The notes under the pieces: generated by a model | Database searches by the model: none | Told to the model about the DNA's origin: nothing | The model's input: only the letters and a program-made list of their open reading frames with translations | Assembly: GCA_025529335.1 (NCBI GenBank) | Contig: JAMYHX010000453.1 | Location: 1 to 35,731 of the forward strand | Reading direction: 5' to 3' | Length of the DNA stretch: 35,731 bases | Origin: Rhizopus sp. PT2906 | Taxonomy: Eukaryota; Mucoromycota; Mucoromycetes; Mucorales; Rhizopodaceae | Program-made: the position numbers and the translations under genes | Shown here: positions 31,801 to 35,731 of the stretch, piece after piece | Position numbering within the stretch: position 1 is the stretch's first letter | Layout of the letters: every line of letters starts with the position of its first letter

Positions 31801-34200
31801 TTAAAGTTTGGCAGTCTGAATATAACTCAAATTATCACGACGATGAAGGATATCAAATACCAATTTCTATTTTAAAAATGAATACATGTAATAAGAAAGT
31901 GACATAACTTACGGTTAATTGTGCGCGTTGAGCTTCGTCATGATTGATTGGGTTCTTTTGTACTGCTTCCCACAAGGCTTCATATGCACGACCATCATAT
32001 CTACCAAGAGCAGAATTAAGTTGGCGATCAGAGAATCCAAAGGCATCTGTGAGAGGTATGGCATCCTTGGCAATAGAAAGTACAGTCTGGTGATATGCTT
32101 GCTTGATCTTGACCAATTCTAATGGAGAAACTGTGCTAGTGGCAAGAAACGTGGCAGAAGTAGCCAAATAATGCAAGCAAAACTATATACATAAAAGCAA
32201 TTAGCAAGGCGGCTTTCATAAAAACAACTACATTACGAGATCAGTTAAGCGCTTCAACACATCACCCAAGGGAGTCGATTTGACTTGTTGAGCTTTTTGA
32301 ATCATTGAATGGACAACAAGGTACTCTGCGTGTGCAAAGTTAATATCCCAGCACTCGACGCTGACTTCAGACCAAGAGTGGCCCACTTGTAATTGCTGAG
32401 CCAACTGACGGACCAATCTTGCAGATCTCGCCTTGAACAAAGCTAACTGAACATTAGGGTCCAACAGCTGCTCATGGCTCTTGATGGGCAATAACTTCAC
32501 ATCTTCCTTTACGTACGCTGCGCTGCTGTAGACTTGTTTCTGACTGGCTAACTGCTTGAGCAGGAATCGAGCTACCTGTTGTGATAAGACATAGTTATCT
32601 CCTTCATAAGTATTAGAAGGCACAAAGGTAGCAAACATATCTGCTACACCGCTAAAGATGGAATAACCGTGTCCTCCCATAGCTTTGCGGCATTCCTCAA
32701 TGCCGTCCGTCGATCGACGCGTACCCCAACTCTTGAGCGCACAGGATGTCGCATGCACCTCGGGCAACGACTGGGCCTCGCCTACCTCCAGCTGTTTGGT
32801 CAATGCTTCAAATTGGCCATACAAGTCCTTGCTTGTGATATAAATGCCATATGCAATGGAAATCAATGGCATCAGACGGTGTTGTACAGATGAATACTCG
32901 ATCACTGGAGTTTCAAGGTTGGGTCCAAATTGGCGACGCACCGTACAGTAGCGTGTCGTGATTGTCGCAGCCTTGGCCAACTTGAGTCCAGCGTCCGCAA
33001 AAATATCGACACGAAGCTTGACCATACCGCCATACGAAAGTTTATCATGAACAGGAGCCACATATTTGCCCTCTCGTGTCACTTTAGCAAACTTCATCAA
33101 CATGTTGTCTCGCGGGATTCGAACATGGTCAAAGATGGCGACTATATACATGGATTAATTTGGTCTCTTTGAAGAGTCCGCGAATCACCTACATCCGTTA
33201 TCCATCGTCGCAAATCCTCCATAAGCCTTGGGACCTATATCACCTACAATTATTCCAGGAAGTGGTTTGTGATCTATAGGTGATCGAATAGGAACAATAA
33301 ACAGGTGAGGTCCATAAGATTTATTGGCAATCACAAGTTGGGCCTATGATTCGGGTTACATTCTTAAAGTAGTGTCAACCTGTTTATGGTCTTACTTGTA
33401 CTACAGCATGGGTGCTCACAACTCCTAGTCCACCAATCCACCACTTTGCAGCCTAAAAGGAAATATGAGCAACATTCACATGTTTTTCTCGGTTTTGTTA
33501 CTTGCAGTTAAATCTGGGGTATGAATAATGAATTCATCTGTCTTTTCGTCAAATAAAGCAACTGTCTTTAGTCCTGCCACGTTCGATCCATGACTGTTTT
33601 CAAAAAAGAAGATGAACCAAACAATGCAAAAAAAAAAGTAAGGGGGAAACTAACCTTAATTCAGTTTGTGCATAGCATCCAATGATTGCAAGTCGTTTTG
33701 CTGGATCATACCATTTTTTAATCTGTTCTGGTGTACCTTGTGCCTGGATAACAGACATGAAGGCAGAATAGTGCAAAGAAAGCTAAAGTAACAGAAAATG
33801 TTACAAAAAAGGAAAGGTGTCTCTATGGTTACTTACAGGGTTGAGCATATCAACATATAACACCAAGGCATTAAACTCTTGTTGATTCAAATGATGCTCT
33901 TCTTCCAATTCAATCAATCGTTTGGCCATCTTTAATGAATGAGCTAATTGCTACAAGCAAATCCATTAGTCATCCTCTTTTAAAATTACTTTCTTGGTTT
34001 ACTTCAGTTCTATTTTTAAAATGCATAGGAAACTTGTCAAATACAGGCTCACTTTCTGCAATCTTTTTCGCTTTTTGATGTGCATCATATGAATTATTTA
34101 GCAGTAACTTGTTCATATCTTGAATTCTAAAGGAAGCACTTTGACGTGCTTTCTCCACATCAATCGACATTTGCTTCAAGTAAAGATTATTATCCGTCAT
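31801..34200 (-). CDS. Peroxisomal acyl-CoA oxidase
   Basis: Nine exons (+ coordinates 31801-31866, 31913-32182, 32237-33141, 33193-33343, 33396-33452, 33506-33593, 33655-33782, 33837-33950, 34003-34200) give 658 aa, a normal length. It catalyses the first step of peroxisomal beta-oxidation: acyl-CoA to trans-2-enoyl-CoA with FAD, producing hydrogen peroxide. Family blocks: LSLHYSAFMSVIQAQGTPEQ, GCYAQTELSHGSNVAGLKTV, AAKWWIGGLG, FDHVRIPRDNML, RKAMGGHGYS and SNTYEGDN, the last holding the catalytic Glu. The C-terminus is AKL, a type 1 peroxisomal targeting signal, encoded by a small final exon of 22 codons. The intron at 33453-33505 begins with GC rather than GT (GCAAGT). Confidence 0.95.
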
Positions 34201-34690
34201 GAAAAATATAAAGTAAAGAAAGAAAAAAAAGAAAAAGTTATTTTTTTCCCTTCTCCTTGTTTTGTGTTTTCACATCGTACAGCTGCCGAAATGGAGACGA
34301 AAGATGTGGTACGACCCATCCCTTGGTTTCGCAGATTCTTCAAGCAGCGAAAATAACCCGCCCACAAGTCAAGAAAAAATAGAACAATGCGCTTATAAAG
34401 CTATAAAGAGACATAGAATATAGAAAACTTTGATTTTATTGTTATTAATTTAAAACTACAAATAAAAAAGCGCGATTCAGAGAGCATAGTACCACATCTT
34501 TCGTCTCCATTTCGGCAGCTGTACGATTTTTATACTTGATTTACTTGATTGATTCTGACTACAGAACATCTTAATCGGTATTTTACACAGTCCTTGTGTT
34601 ACTAATGAAGAGACTGCAAAGTACAAGAAAAAAAGACACGCATATATTCTATTTCTCTCATTCTCTAATTCATTCACATGCCAACTTTCA
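34201..34690. repeat. Perfect 39-bp inverted repeat beside the acyl-CoA oxidase promoter
   Basis: The arms are 34274-34312 and 34489-34527, identical over 39 bp in opposite orientation and separated by 176 bp. Each arm is itself bounded by a GTAC close to both ends. The left arm lies 74-112 bp upstream of the oxidase start codon. The spacer contains no convincing ORF, and I saw no target-site duplication outside the arms. It could be a small MITE-like element, a folded-back duplication or a source of hairpin RNA. Confidence 0.85.
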
Positions 34691-35446
34691 AGCTAAATTC
34701 TTCTCATTTAAATGTGTCCATCTTTGAAGAAACGGGAATTCTCTGAATGGAATTTTGAAAAGTATTATCATTTTGTTTCTCAACTTAATCCTACTGCAGA
34801 GACTTTGGCAGAGCCATGGGAACTTGCAAAATTCATTAAGCAAAACTTCCTGAACGATGTGGACAAACTCAAAAACAGTGCTGAAGTGTACTTTTAAACG
34901 ACCATTCAAAGTATGGTAGTGATCATATAAAGGTGCATTATGGTGCCTTAAGCATCTTTAACGCTATATATAAGAAATACTATTGGACCTCAGAAGCAAC
35001 TGCTTTAAAATTATATATCCCCTTTCTTCATTCTATAGGTACGTAAAGCTTATTGACAGTTGTTGAACAGTATTATTCTAGATCATTAACTATTTTACTA
35101 CTATTATTACTTTAGATGATATGATTCATTCGTGGTCCCTTGGGCTTTGTTCTTCCAATTTATACTATTCCAAGAAGGTGTTTAAGAATAGGGTGCCCAG
35201 GGACATGACTGAAGCAACGATATTCTAGCATTAGGAAATCTTAGCTGGTATTTTAAATTGTTAATTGTATTTTATCGATCATTAATAATTGGCTAACGTT
35301 TTTAAATGTAATGTTTGCTAGAGGATGCAGTAAAAGTTATAAGAATGATGAAGGAAGAACACGAAGAGTATTCGCCTCAAAGAGTGCTATCAAGTGCAAC
35401 TAAAAGTCGTACATCCTTGAATACATTGTTAAAATTGAATATTTAA
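34690..35446 (+). pseudogene. Broken coding fragments of an unrecognised gene
   Basis: Three protein-like pieces on the plus strand follow in order. 34712-34897 has FEKYYHFVSQLNPTAETLAE and ELAKFIKQNFLNDVDKLKNS. About 35116-35228 has DDMIHSWSLGLCSSNLYYSK. About 35322-35446 begins after a splice-like acceptor (branch GCTAAC, then TAG) and reads EDAVKVIRMMKEEHEEYSPQ to the stop at 35444. Stops and frame changes lie between them, and the proposed introns do not all join in phase. It is either a decayed gene or a multi-exon gene I could not resolve. Family not recognised. Confidence 0.35.
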
Positions 35447-35452
35447 AAGCCA

Positions 35453-35480
35453 GTAAAAGGTTCAGGGTACAACCTTTTAC
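35453..35480. repeat. 10-bp perfect hairpin downstream of broken gene
   Basis: GTAAAAGGTT (35453-35462) and AACCTTTTAC (35471-35480) form a perfect 10-bp stem with an 8-nt loop. The stem starts 7 bases after the stop codon at 35444-35446. It could be a 3'-end structure or the terminus of a repeat. Confidence 0.8.
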
Positions 35481-35731
35481 TCCCTTAAGGAAATGATGAA
35501 GAACAAACGTCTGTTAGATATACAGGGTCAAAGTAAATTGATTTTTTTTTAGTAAACAAATGTTTATCGCGTTTAAATTACATTCATATATAAATAGCTA
35601 TCTTTATTACTCGTCTTTCATTTATCATATTCTTTGTTAATTGTAATATACTTCTTTGTACTGTATTTTTATTAATTATTGACATTAATTTTATAAAATG
35701 TTGTCATAAAATAAAAAAATTATTTGCGTAA

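Noticed and set aside
32700..32900. Plus-strand ORFs inside the acyl-CoA oxidase, PIF1 and WD40 genes
   Set aside because: They are antisense shadows of well-supported coding exons with no motifs of their own.
1..35731. tRNA genes or CRISPR arrays
   Set aside because: No convincing B-box with cloverleaf context and no regularly spaced direct repeats were found by eye; tRNAscan-SE would be decisive.

Overview
This AT-rich window with many short introns (45-155 nt, nearly all GT-AG) is nuclear DNA of an early-diverging fungus. It most likely comes from Mucoromycota (a Mucorales-type genome). The gene families, the intron style and the mix of LINE, DIRS-like, Crypton and Helitron remnants all point that way; the phylum call is inference, not proof. 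I found no rRNA, tRNA or CRISPR array.

Layout. 1-2948 holds no recognisable complete gene, but it contains a compact GC-rich island of back-to-back hairpins (about 1380-1640). 2949-4036 (-) is a secreted polysaccharide lyase family 14 protein. About 4700-5540 (+) is a decayed LINE-type reverse transcriptase. 5637-5895 and 6285-6821 (-) are unrecognised small spliced genes. 8069-8363 (-) is a CYSTM-type cysteine-rich tail protein. 8760-10765 (-) is a seven-exon myotubularin phosphoinositide 3-phosphatase. 11622-13122 (+) is GPI mannosyltransferase 1, and it converges within 2 bp on 13125-14602 (-), an eight-exon MAP kinase kinase. About 15050-15735 (-) is a dead Helitron fragment. 16878-18654 (+) is an F-box/WD40 ubiquitin-ligase receptor. 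18947-20013 (-) is a wax-synthase-like membrane acyltransferase, and 20144-22449 (-) is a PIF1 helicase.

Two tyrosine-recombinase mobile elements follow on the same strand. 22881-24371 is a truncated DIRS-like element with an open recombinase frame lying over a dead RNase H frame. 24729-25992 is a Crypton remnant with a GCR1_C tail and nonsense changes. Then come a three-RRM Nam8/TIA1-type RNA-binding protein (27429-28738, -), a Zn2Cys6 transcription factor (29510-31547, +) and a nine-exon peroxisomal acyl-CoA oxidase ending in AKL (31801-34200, -). The right edge holds a perfect 39-bp inverted repeat beside the oxidase promoter and decayed coding fragments that end at a 10-bp hairpin.

The housekeeping genes do not form one pathway. 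They cover signalling (MAPKK, myotubularin), GPI-anchor and lipid metabolism, genome maintenance, ubiquitin-mediated turnover and RNA binding. The least explained parts are the hairpin island, the 39-bp inverted repeat, and the adjacent recombinase elements whose protein-coding decay is uneven. Exon models were built by hand from splice signals, reading-phase continuity and family motifs.
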